A DNA stretch of 64,000 nt from JAGNLV01 sp964612145 (GTDB taxonomy: Bacteria; Zixibacteria; MSB-5A5; GN15; FEB-12). The notes below the pieces were generated by a model. That model was given only the letters and a program-made list of their open reading frames with translations, had not been told where the DNA came from and ran no database searches. How positions within the stretch are numbered: the first letter of the stretch is position 1; each line of letters opens with the position of its first letter. This document shows, in pieces, positions 54,701 to 62,736 of this stretch. The translations under genes were made by a program, and so were the position numbers. The stretch is taken from assembly GCA_964612145.1 (NCBI GenBank), contig CAZTBP010000011.1:1-64000 (forward strand). Direction: 5' to 3'.

Positions 54701-55077
54701 TACTGCGCTGAGTCGGCCGGATTGGCCAGCGGATCGGTCAACAGCATGTGCCCCCGGCCGGTGGTGTTGGGGTCATCAGTCGTTTCGTACTGGAAATTGA
54801 AGCGCGCCACCAGGCAGTTTATTACTGTCGGCTGGGCGGCACTGAGGGCCTGTTTTGGCAGTGACCAGCGGTTCTCCCGTTCCAGTCCGAGATCGATGAA
54901 ATCCGACGGCACCGGGGTCAGGCAGCGGCGATGCACATAGTTCTCGCCGGCGGGAACCTGTTCCGGGTGTTGAATGCTGTCGATAAGGAGTACGCCGTTG
55001 CCGGCGGCGGTTGTGACCGCCGCCGGGATCAGCGTGAGAACCATGATGTAAACGAGAATGGCTCGTCTTTTACGCAC
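51766..55077 (-). CDS. M6-family metalloprotease with T9SS sorting domain
   Basis: This 1103-residue secreted protease has a signal peptide, an M6 (immune inhibitor A-like) zinc protease domain with HEFGHQLGLVD at 295-305, and FG-GAP-like repeats around 590-950 (IAVDLNNDGTDEIVLATG, ILANIDRDGPPEVIGF, AADINDDGYPEILVGG). The C-terminal beta domain YNYPNPVRNGHTTIRYFL...GVYRCRMEI is a type A T9SS sorting signal. It should be exported by the T9SS and have that domain removed by PorU. The start is GTG. Lying 24 bases after the PorV-like gene, it is probably a primary cargo. Confidence 0.92.
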   Translation of the reverse strand: MRKRRAILVYIMVLTLIPAAVTTAAGNGVLLIDSIQHPEQVPAGENYVHRRCLTPVPSDFIDLGLERENRWSLPKQALSAAQPTVINCLVARFNFQYETTDDPNTTGRGHMLLTDPLANPADSAQYFDSVGHGIDPPPHNSAYFDAHMRALSRYWEVVSDGKITLTWEIWPRDPDSVYTLPNPMSHYGRCDFSNVVEGLENYFVDCINILDTQEDSLRFADYQSIFLFHAGSDRQNDIGFPETCNDLFTGYISFAEELPVDVGTGADTTVRNALMMPEWTNQDNRATAMNAVLAHEFGHQLGLVDLYDTRTFFSQIGDFALMDNNGFGTGVDFNFPAGNVFGTIPLYPCAWSRAFLGFVEVEDHRNGADVTVAAAQMEPNDSTRVVRVPISENEYYLLEHRVIEADGILTGIKQDSATSVIQGPVQVLDSAGQPVAGEFTREYDVLMPGSGLAIWHIDESVAGEDFNNDGDNNFDDNQLQWDWDRRFVSLVEGDGIVNFGGWYRAGWGSPDDLYRDDRNTSFTPNTNPPSIDNTGNNTRVRVTGISRVVDTTLGGDFIIYDDIIRFDVETDGLIDSFPVRIGAPSIPLSPIAVDLNNDGTDEIVLATGSRVMAFTTAGERYLEKFYGGLNYPQFFDTAKASVHPGKLYPVPFFADTSFVGGVIATNPVVGSLGDPSARYVSFGTTTGRVATFRAEDSNSDGKADYFANASMITGATPIALISGDVLWALADDGDVFFDDDFASPAATQVGSFPNEQYHGICKAGDGLILVTGDSSQTIWYSIESDSSYDSLVVDGYYRLGPILANIDRDGPPEVIGFSSDGDGIFVSVDTTIVPARLSIHSQKSTNVEMRTNPIAADINDDGYPEILVGGMGYIHGYDRNLTILSDFPILADDGYPETDVIASPIVADIENGRMPEICFPNEVGNIYAWGEDLAYGFPLSGGEIGAGSPIYLHDSIGGKFGYIGADGWFYLWQADIDSTRNDWPMAGADPTGSLALDDALLPAPKTFTDAFEEKTFYNYPNPVRNGHTTIRYFLGRDANRVALTIYDLSGKQIAAFDGPTSGGVHNETIWDCHNITPGVYRCRMEIDFGGDTETAFTDIAIIR

Positions 55078-55101
55078 AACCCTACCTTCCGTTGCGGGGT
55101 G

Positions 55102-57876
55102 TTATGGTCTGATGGACAGCGACATACGCAGGGTATTCGCCAGCGCAACATCGTCGCTGTTCGGAATATACGAGAAGTCGGCGCGCATCCACTCAAGCGG
55201 CTTGAGACCGGCGCCTAAGGTTAACGTCTTAACCCTTCCCTCTTCGTCGTGGATGTAACCGCCACGGACGGCGAGGAGATCGGCGTAGACGAATTCGGCC
55301 CCGATGTTCGCGATCACTTCTTCGAGTTCTGTGCCGAAACCGTCATCGACTCCAACCAGCAATTTGTTCGCCTCCAAGGTCAACAGCAGCGAGGTGTAAT
55401 CGGAATTCAGAATCTTGTAGGCAAAGCCGAATGCCAGGTTCCTCGGCAGCGGGTCACTCTGGGCGGCATCGATATAGGCCATGTCCGGCCCGAGGTTGGT
55501 GACAGCCAGACCGATATTCAGTTTCGGCGAGTGCTGGTACAGCAGGCCGATGTCACCGGCGAGACCAGTCGAGGTGCCTTTACCTTTTTCCACGCCGGCG
55601 CCCTGATTGGACAGGCGGGAATAGATGATTTTCGCAGCGATACCGGCCTTGAGTTTCTGGTTAAGCGAGAATCCCCAGGCGCCGGTCACGGCGATATCGT
55701 ACGGCTCGAAAGTACCGACCGGATCCGAGCTATTCGTTGTCCGGGCGATAGAACCATACGTCAGGTAGGTGACGTTGACACCAAAGGTGCCGATGTCCCC
55801 GCCCTGGAAGACGGCCGAGAGGAACTCGTAGTACATGTCGTCGGCCAGTTCCGGGAGCCAGTTGACATGCATGAGCGAGAACTCCATGCGACCGTTCGCC
55901 TTGATCACGATCTGGTCGCTACTGGCCATCCAGAGTTCGTCTTCGATGGCATCCATATAGATGGCGTCGGCGCGATCCATGCCCTTTTCGGTGACCCGCT
56001 CGAGCTGGCTGCCAGTCCAGACCCGCATCCCGGCGGAGGTTGCAATGTAGATCATCGCACCGCTCTTGCGAATCTGGTTAATTTCAGCAGCGACAGCGTT
56101 CCGGTAGACTTGAATACTCTTGCCCGTCTCGACTGCATTGGTGTCGAGATCGTTAATAGCGATGAGGCCCTCGGCGTACATCTTAGCGTCAGCCGAGGGC
56201 GGCATCGGGGCCATACCCACGATAGCCGCAAAGGTGTCTTCTTCGCCGATAGTATATTCACGGTATCCGGGCATCCGCCAGGTCTCGCCATCGTAGAACA
56301 GCAGACCGTAGTCGGTTCCAATGTACAGTTCATCGAGACGGACGAGCATGGTGTTCACGTCACCCTTGATCGAGACTGCATACGGTACAAAGATAACATC
56401 GCCCGGAGGCAGGTTATTCCAGTCGACCTCGACCGGTTCAGCTGCATCCTCGATAGCCATTTCGGCGGTCGTATCCGCTTCAGCCTCAGCCATGGTGGTG
56501 TCGGCGGCCGTTGTACCATCGGACTCTGCTTCGAGCATCTCACCTATCTGGGCAATGTCGAGGATCTCGTTTTCATCGGTTGGAGCAGGTGCTTCCGCGG
56601 TTTCGACTTCGGTCTCATCGACCGGACCATTTACATTGAGTTCTTTGATATACTCGATGAAGGCTGCTTTTTCAGCCTCGGTACCGTAAATCGTGAATTT
56701 TTCGGCGATATCTTCGAGTGTTTCATCAACGCCGATCGTATAGGCACGGCCCGAGGACCAGCCGGTTCCGTTGTAGCGGAAGAGCCGGTCGCCGATCACA
56801 ACCCAAAGGCGGGTGAGCCCGTCGGCGCCAATCGCTCTGACCGGTCCCTCGGGGAGTTGGTCGGTTCCATCGACAGTCGTGATATCGCGACCGCCAAACA
56901 TGACCAGGCCGTTGGCCGTGCCGACATAGAACAGTGAACCGGAGGCATAGAGGGCACGGATATCGGCTGACGGGAGACCGTCTTCTTCGGTGAAGGTCCG
57001 CCAGCTCCGGCCGTCATAGGTAAAGAGGCCGTTCGGCGTGCCAACAACGAGCAGTCTGCCTTTAGCAGCAATTGCGGTCGGGGATCCTTCGAACAGGACA
57101 GAATATGGTATCGTGATTTCTTCGGGGATGAATCGCATGCGAGCGCGTTCAATCCCGACCTGGATTCGGGCCACTTCTTCGTTGTCCAGTTCCCCGTCTT
57201 TCAGCGCATCGCGATAGTTTTTTCGCGCTTCGTTGAGGACATCCCAGCGGATGCGGACTTTGTCATAGGCGCTGAGGAGCGTGTCGAGGCGTTCGGAAAG
57301 GAATTCACGGTCACGATAATCTTCGGGCACTTGTTCCAGCAGCGAGTCGCGGAACTGAACCAGTTGTTCGCGTGAGCCGTCGGCATTGGCCCGCGCGACT
57401 CTGGCGACCATCAAGTCCAGCAGCGCATTGTCCTGCACCTTGAAGTACGAGGCAACGATTTCGCGGACAGTCTGGTCGGTACGGGTACCGAATACCTCGC
57501 CGGTATTCCAGGACCGATTGTCGTAGCGGACGAGTCCCTGGGCGGACGTCGCCCAGATTTCGTATGCTTTGAAGTCCGACCCTTCATCGCGTTTGACGGC
57601 GGCGATAGCTTCCAGCGGCCGCAGATGGGTCGGTACATCGGCCACTGTCCAGCCGTCGGCCAGCGGATAGGCGCCGAGTCCGGCGGGATTCCAGTGGGTC
57701 GTCGTAGCGTCGTCGGCAACAGCTACGAATGCTTCACCCATACCGGCCGCGCGCGCGCCGGGCGCAATGCGCAGAAAGAGCACGGCGGCATTGGAGATAT
57801 CCGCGTAGGTGCTGGACGCCATCGTCAGCAACAGAAGCGGAACGGCGAGGATGAAGCCGAGTTTCTTGGTCATCAT
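55102..57876 (-). CDS. PorV-like T9SS barrel with large inserted domain
   Basis: PorV shuttles cargo from SprA to PorU. Residues 27-69 match the PorV start (FLRIAPGARAAGMGEAFVAV...HWNPAGLG), and 666-924 match the rest of its FadL-like barrel (SLMHVNWLPELADDMYYEFL, GTFGVNVTYLTYGSI). In ordinary PorV these two parts are adjacent. Here about 595 residues separate them: a helical stretch (135-250), propeller-like repeats (GLFTYDGRSWRTF, LFYVGTANGLVMF), and LysM-like modules at 379-415 plus 488-501 and at 540-592. The first module is split by an acidic Ala/Thr linker. The whole frame is open, so it is a fusion by insertion, not a frameshift. The signal peptide ends near residue 25. Confidence 0.88.
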   Translation of the reverse strand: MMTKKLGFILAVPLLLLTMASSTYADISNAAVLFLRIAPGARAAGMGEAFVAVADDATTTHWNPAGLGAYPLADGWTVADVPTHLRPLEAIAAVKRDEGSDFKAYEIWATSAQGLVRYDNRSWNTGEVFGTRTDQTVREIVASYFKVQDNALLDLMVARVARANADGSREQLVQFRDSLLEQVPEDYRDREFLSERLDTLLSAYDKVRIRWDVLNEARKNYRDALKDGELDNEEVARIQVGIERARMRFIPEEITIPYSVLFEGSPTAIAAKGRLLVVGTPNGLFTYDGRSWRTFTEEDGLPSADIRALYASGSLFYVGTANGLVMFGGRDITTVDGTDQLPEGPVRAIGADGLTRLWVVIGDRLFRYNGTGWSSGRAYTIGVDETLEDIAEKFTIYGTEAEKAAFIEYIKELNVNGPVDETEVETAEAPAPTDENEILDIAQIGEMLEAESDGTTAADTTMAEAEADTTAEMAIEDAAEPVEVDWNNLPPGDVIFVPYAVSIKGDVNTMLVRLDELYIGTDYGLLFYDGETWRMPGYREYTIGEEDTFAAIVGMAPMPPSADAKMYAEGLIAINDLDTNAVETGKSIQVYRNAVAAEINQIRKSGAMIYIATSAGMRVWTGSQLERVTEKGMDRADAIYMDAIEDELWMASSDQIVIKANGRMEFSLMHVNWLPELADDMYYEFLSAVFQGGDIGTFGVNVTYLTYGSIARTTNSSDPVGTFEPYDIAVTGAWGFSLNQKLKAGIAAKIIYSRLSNQGAGVEKGKGTSTGLAGDIGLLYQHSPKLNIGLAVTNLGPDMAYIDAAQSDPLPRNLAFGFAYKILNSDYTSLLLTLEANKLLVGVDDGFGTELEEVIANIGAEFVYADLLAVRGGYIHDEEGRVKTLTLGAGLKPLEWMRADFSYIPNSDDVALANTLRMSLSIRP

Positions 57877-57894
57877 GGAACTCTCCTGTTCATA

Positions 57895-60800
57895 TTAGTT
57901 TACAACAACTATTTTGCCAAATTCTTCAACGGTCTCGCCGCCGGTCGACGGCCAGGCAGTTGCTTTGAAGATGTACACGCCGGTCGCAACGCGATCACCG
58001 GCAAAGTCATCTCCGTACCAAACTATATCGTCATAGTACCCCGGATCTGTGGGGTACGATTCAAAAGTTCGGATCTTGCGCCCGGAAAGTGTGAAAATCT
58101 CGATTAACAGACGTTCAACGCTTCGGGTTAGTGTATAGGTAAAGCGGGTGCTTTCCTGCATGGGGTTGGGGAAATTCAGCAGGTCGACCAGGGTCGGGCC
58201 GCTGCCGGACTGTATTTCGGCCGCGAATTCGACCGAGGCGGAATTATTGGCGTTGTCCCAAGCCTTAATCTTGAATGTATGCCGGCCCGGGGACAAATCG
58301 GTCAGGGCATATTGCAGACTGCCCTGCGTATAATCATCCTGCTGGTATTCGAAGCGTTCGGTCAGGTCGACCGTGGATTCCGGTTCGCTGTCGATGACGA
58401 GGGTGATGCCGTGCCCAAGACCGCCGGCCAGGTTGATGCCGGATGAATCGCGGATGATCAGTTCCAGGACATCGTCGGGCATGATGACACCGCCGTCGGT
58501 AAAGCCGGCCCGGCCGGTAAACCAGTAGGCGATCTCCGGTCCGATCTGGTCAGTGTTCGCAGCAATGGAGTCGGATATGACCAGCGAATCGACAATGCCC
58601 AGGGCATCGGTCGCCGACAATTCGGCGTAAGCGACAACGCGGGCGCCAATGCCGCCGTAGGAGACATCCAGTGGCGTGACAAACTCGAAGTCAAAATTCC
58701 CGCCGGTTATCGAGGCGGTACCCCGGAATATTGTGGGACCGGCAACATCGTAGTCAATTCTCTGTGTAACAACGCCGCTGGCGTTGATCAGGCGGAAAGT
58801 CTTTTGACGGTCGGAATCGTACACATCGATACGCATGGTTCCGTCACCGGTATACAGAGATCCATCGGGATAGCGCACGGTACCGGTCAGGCGGGTGTTG
58901 CCCAGTGCGATCAGGCTGTCCGGCGGGGTGTCAAACTGCACATTCAACCGGGGCAGCCCGAGCCGGACAAACGGTCCGCCAAAGTACGCATAAGCGCGGT
59001 CATTGACGACCGGCACAGGAATGCTGCCGCTGCCGTATTGCCGTTCGACTTTCGCCAGAAAGAGTGCCTCACACATGGAGAGACTGTCGCTGTACAGCAT
59101 CAGGTCAAAGACTTTGCGATTGAACGTTGCGTTGTCCGAGGCGTACACGAGGCGGGCAGCGGAAATAACTGCGATTGCGCCGCCGGACGGGTAGGTCAGG
59201 AGTTCTTCGCCCATGCCTTCCCGGTCAGGATCGTCGAAGAATCCGATAGCGCATGACGCGGCGTAGAAAAGCGGCATGCGATCATAATTGTTGAGGCGCG
59301 GCAGATCGCCATCGCGGGAAAAGACGCGTTCGTGCGCCCACACGTCAGGGTTACCGTGGCCGATATAGTCGATCAGGACGGTTCCTTGATTGATGGTGCG
59401 GACGATCTCTTCGTTTACAGCCGGCTTTTCCCGACCGACAAACGGGTATTCCCAGAGATAAATCTTATTGCGATGCAGAGCACGCGGGATGTGGCCGTCC
59501 TCGAGCTGTTCGGCGTGGACGACGTGGAATGTCTCGTTATTGAATTGTCCGCGCTCGTCGTCGGCAACAATGGTAATTTTGGAGCGCCACGATCCCAGCG
59601 ACGCCGCCGATTCGTAGCTCTTGATTTTCTCTACTATTGTTTCGATTCCGCCGGAGGACCGCACCGGCCAGCGCGCAACCATCATGTCGAAACCCTGATC
59701 GGGAACAATGTAGCTGGTATCGGAATCAAGCACGCCGTAGCGACCGAAGTAAACGTAGTTGTCATCGGAGGCGGACTCGTCACCGGCGCGGAGATACGGG
59801 GGCACAATATTGGTGATGTTGGTTTGCAGCAAGTTCAGGTAGTCATAAGTGCCGTCACCGACCAGGATCGCTGTATGGGGGCCCGGCGCCGGGTAATTTT
59901 CAAAAGCGAATTTCAGGTAGTCCCGAATCGCAGTCGGGTCATACAGGCCATACGAGAAGTTATCCATGATGTCGTCGACGGTGGCGATCTTTATCGACAT
60001 ATCGGAGCGGTAGGCTACGTAGTCGTCCAGCGCCGGGCGAAGATCTTCGGAGGTCACGATGATGACGTCGGCCTGACGGTCGGTCAGCCTCAGGTCCTCA
60101 AATGCTGCTCGCTCGACATCGATCGGACCGAACGCTTTTGAAGTTGCTTCAAAGTAGAAGTGATTCGGAGCGCCGGGCTGAAGAAAGGCAGTCAAGTTCA
60201 GCGAGCCCGTCGAACGGTCAATCTCGGTCAGTTGGGTTGGCTTCAGCGGGTCGTCAATTCGCAGGGCCGTAACATCCGCCTGGAAGTAGTCGTTAACAGC
60301 CATGGTGGCCAAACCATCGGCTGAGCCAAGCGGCAGGTCGAGCCGATCGTTGCCGGGGGTCAGGTAGCTGTTGTATGTCAATTCCACCGAGTTTAGATAG
60401 GGCTGGATGTCGCTGGCACCCCACATGTTCAGTGCGAACATGTTGCTGCCGTCGGTTGTCTGGTCCGTTCGAAAAATACAGTTAAACTGGTTGAGGGTCA
60501 CGTTGACCGCTTTGGTGCCGTTCACCTGCAACTGCATAAAGCCGCGGTCGGGATCGCCCAGGTAGGGGTCAAAGGTCCGGCCGGACACTTTGATCTCCAT
60601 CGAGTCACCGGGCACCCGGCCGGGGGCATTGGAAAAGAAGGTCAGGCTGTTTTCGTTGGTCCAGTACCAGGTGAAGTAGTCGAGAATTTTACCGCTGTTG
60701 AATTTTCGCAGGAGATTATCCTGCTCGATGTGGATGCTGCGCTCGAACGTCGAGATGGTAGTGTCGCCGGCAGTCGGGGTGACGTCTTCGGCAGCCATAC

Positions 60801-61731
60801 GAAGTCCGGTACCGCCAATGGTCAGCCAGTACACGTTCTTATCGTCATAAGCATTGTTCTGGAAAAAACGGGTCTGGTCAACCGTTACCCAGCGATCAGG
60901 CCCCTCGGCATAAAACAGAATGTGATCGCCGGAGTCAAACTGTCCGTCGCCGCCATCGTTGACAATGATGGCGACTTCGGTCAATTGTGGTCGGGGCTGG
61001 TCGTTGTCGTACGGAAGAGGCCTGCCGCCGCCATTGTAGAGGCGGATTGCATCGGAGGTGAGATCGTCAAGTGAGACGCTGGCGGTGGCAAGCTGGGAGC
61101 CCGTGACCCGGCAGAGGCCGGTTTGGTTGACGGATATCTTGTACCACTCGTCACCCTGCACAAACGGGCTGGTGACTGCTGTCTGTTTCTGCGCAGGCGC
61201 CGGGACCGGCCAGGTAATAAACTGCTCGAAATTGACAACGTTTTCGGCGAAGATCTTGTTGAACCAGGGATCCCGGGGGATGTCGCCGCTAACCGGACCG
61301 CCGGTAAACCGGAGAGTGATATCCACTCGCTGGTATAAACTGCCCGACGGGGCCGGGTTAATCCGCATCGTTACCAACTGGCGTCCGCGGACTTCATACG
61401 GCTGAGACAGTTCGACCAACGGGCGGCCCTGGATCGGAAGGTCTTTTTCGGTCGCAGCCAAGGTCATCGGTGCCCGACCGCCGCCGGTTGCATCGGTCAC
61501 ACTCACCGTGGCGCCATAGGGAATACCAATCTGGACGAGATCAAAAAGAGCCAGCGCGGAATCCTCGGTAACTTCGCGATAGATTCTTTCGGGATCGAGT
61601 GTAATGGAAAAACGCAGCTCGTCCCGGTCGGATGAGATTATCGACAGGTCACCGGCGAAAGTCATCGTCGGTATTGTCAGGAGACAAATGAGGGCGAGTC
61701 TTGCGAATGACTGATTCAGCTTAAATTCCAT
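57895..61731 (-). CDS. porU: PorU-like C25 peptidase, T9SS sortase
   Basis: PorU removes the sorting domain of cargo and attaches it to the surface. The 1278-residue protein has a signal peptide, a beta-rich N-terminal region, and the gingipain-type C25 core with catalytic His792 in YIGHGNPDVWAHERVF and Cys827 in ASCAIGFFDDPDREGMGEELL. Ig-like domains follow. A C-terminal sorting domain ends the protein (FPNPMQESTRFTYTL...GVYIFKA), as PorU itself has. ATG 61731 gives a proper signal peptide; an upstream TTG at 61803 would add 24 polar residues. It is the first gene of the nine-gene operon. Confidence 0.92.
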   Translation of the reverse strand: MEFKLNQSFARLALICLLTIPTMTFAGDLSIISSDRDELRFSITLDPERIYREVTEDSALALFDLVQIGIPYGATVSVTDATGGGRAPMTLAATEKDLPIQGRPLVELSQPYEVRGRQLVTMRINPAPSGSLYQRVDITLRFTGGPVSGDIPRDPWFNKIFAENVVNFEQFITWPVPAPAQKQTAVTSPFVQGDEWYKISVNQTGLCRVTGSQLATASVSLDDLTSDAIRLYNGGGRPLPYDNDQPRPQLTEVAIIVNDGGDGQFDSGDHILFYAEGPDRWVTVDQTRFFQNNAYDDKNVYWLTIGGTGLRMAAEDVTPTAGDTTISTFERSIHIEQDNLLRKFNSGKILDYFTWYWTNENSLTFFSNAPGRVPGDSMEIKVSGRTFDPYLGDPDRGFMQLQVNGTKAVNVTLNQFNCIFRTDQTTDGSNMFALNMWGASDIQPYLNSVELTYNSYLTPGNDRLDLPLGSADGLATMAVNDYFQADVTALRIDDPLKPTQLTEIDRSTGSLNLTAFLQPGAPNHFYFEATSKAFGPIDVERAAFEDLRLTDRQADVIIVTSEDLRPALDDYVAYRSDMSIKIATVDDIMDNFSYGLYDPTAIRDYLKFAFENYPAPGPHTAILVGDGTYDYLNLLQTNITNIVPPYLRAGDESASDDNYVYFGRYGVLDSDTSYIVPDQGFDMMVARWPVRSSGGIETIVEKIKSYESAASLGSWRSKITIVADDERGQFNNETFHVVHAEQLEDGHIPRALHRNKIYLWEYPFVGREKPAVNEEIVRTINQGTVLIDYIGHGNPDVWAHERVFSRDGDLPRLNNYDRMPLFYAASCAIGFFDDPDREGMGEELLTYPSGGAIAVISAARLVYASDNATFNRKVFDLMLYSDSLSMCEALFLAKVERQYGSGSIPVPVVNDRAYAYFGGPFVRLGLPRLNVQFDTPPDSLIALGNTRLTGTVRYPDGSLYTGDGTMRIDVYDSDRQKTFRLINASGVVTQRIDYDVAGPTIFRGTASITGGNFDFEFVTPLDVSYGGIGARVVAYAELSATDALGIVDSLVISDSIAANTDQIGPEIAYWFTGRAGFTDGGVIMPDDVLELIIRDSSGINLAGGLGHGITLVIDSEPESTVDLTERFEYQQDDYTQGSLQYALTDLSPGRHTFKIKAWDNANNSASVEFAAEIQSGSGPTLVDLLNFPNPMQESTRFTYTLTRSVERLLIEIFTLSGRKIRTFESYPTDPGYYDDIVWYGDDFAGDRVATGVYIFKATAWPSTGGETVEEFGKIVVVN

Positions 61732-61886
61732 AATTACCGGGTACGTAACCCGGCCCTGGAACCGAGGTACAAATACACTACGGTCGTGGGCCTTAGCGTC
61801 CAAAGATTTTCAATGTAAAGACTGGTCTAAAACCTTACTGTAGCCGTAGTGCTATACACGTACCTCCAAGCTGTATAAATCATTCA

Positions 61887-61915
61887 ATGATAGAAAGTTC
61901 CAAAAAAAATGTCAA
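61887..61915 (-). promoter_or_regulatory. Strong sigma70-type promoter of the porU operon
   Basis: A perfect TTGACA (61910-61915) and TATCAT (61887-61892) are exactly 17 bases apart on the minus strand, with a T-run between. The predicted start near 61880 leaves a leader of about 150 bases before the porU ATG. This is the only good promoter found for the nine genes down to 43411. Confidence 0.72.
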
Positions 61916-62084
61916 GTCGGATTCCTGTTATCCGGTCCAGATTAACTGCAATTGTCCGGCCAAAAACCGTCCAAAATCACCCCAAAGTCGCTAAGTTATT
62001 TCCCCTAAACGAGATAAACGTTGATCAATATTGCGAATTTACGTTAATACGGAGCATTTGGGCCGAAGAAAAACTGCGCAAACA

Positions 62085-62100
62085 GTGAACTCGAGTTCAC
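62085..62100. promoter_or_regulatory. Perfect 16-base palindrome, operator-like
   Basis: GTGAACTCGAGTTCAC is a perfect inverted repeat. It lies 30 bases after the lipoprotein stop codon and about 170 bases upstream of the porU -35 box. It lacks a following T-run on either strand, so a protein-binding site is more likely than a terminator. Confidence 0.5.
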
Positions 62101-62130
62101 AATTTCGTGTATTTTGCGCCACACACCGGT

Positions 62131-62736
62131 CTACCGGTAGTTGTCCAGCGAAATTTCAAGGTCGCGACTGAGGCTCAACAGACGCGATTCAACATTATCG
62201 ATGGTCGATTCGTACGCGGTCACGTCTTCGGTCGGGAACAGAACTGTTGATTGGACGACATAGAAATGATCGACCAGATCTTTGGTTAAGCGGATAGTCC
62301 TGTCATCAAAACTGGCCGAGTCCTGAACCCAGCGCAGACCGTATTCGATATTGGTTTCCCAGGCATCGATCAGCGGCTGATCCGGCCGCACCGTATTGCC
62401 GATGACCTGCCGCATCTGGTCCGGCGGGATTGTCTGGCCTCTCCCCGCGTTGCCCTTGCGCCATTCGTCGGCGAACTGCCGACCGATGTAGATCAGCCGT
62501 GCACTGGTAGTATCTACCTGCTGCTTGAGCAGTTCAAACCTGGCCAGCTCGGTGGCGCGGTCAAATGCGGCGATAAACGTCCGCCTCATATCGCGGGCCC
62601 GGGTTTCAGTAAGGGCGAGATGCTGGACTTCATCACCCCTGTTAATCTGGACCGCACCGCAGTTCAGCAGGCTGCCCGACAAAACGAGGGCGATTATACA
62701 GAGGACGATTGCTCCGGTGTGTTTGACGGTTCTCAG
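62131..62736 (-). CDS. Helical lipoprotein with apparent CTG start
   Basis: The 201-residue protein reads LRTVKHTGAIVLCIIALVLS at its start (initiator CTG), then SGSLLNCGAV, a lipoprotein-type signal with cysteine near residue 26, though Asn before the Cys is unusual. The rest is mostly helical (LALTETRARDMRRTFIAAFDR) with no known domain. The only in-frame start that keeps the signal is CTG at 62736, 7 bases after GGAGG (62744-62748). The first conventional codon, a TTG at 62682, would remove the whole signal. It overlaps the tryptophanase stop by 4 bases and is probably co-translated. Function unknown. Confidence 0.6.
   Translation of the reverse strand: MRTVKHTGAIVLCIIALVLSGSLLNCGAVQINRGDEVQHLALTETRARDMRRTFIAAFDRATELARFELLKQQVDTTSARLIYIGRQFADEWRKGNAGRGQTIPPDQMRQVIGNTVRPDQPLIDAWETNIEYGLRWVQDSASFDDRTIRLTKDLVDHFYVVQSTVLFPTEDVTAYESTIDNVESRLLSLSRDLEISLDNYR

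Larger units (their letters stand above)
61804..62130. other. 327-base regulatory gap upstream of porU
   Basis: No gene is seen. The stretch is AT-rich compared with its surroundings. It holds a strong minus-strand promoter (61887-61915) and a perfect 16-base palindrome (62085-62100). The rest shows no other clear element. Confidence 0.7.
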
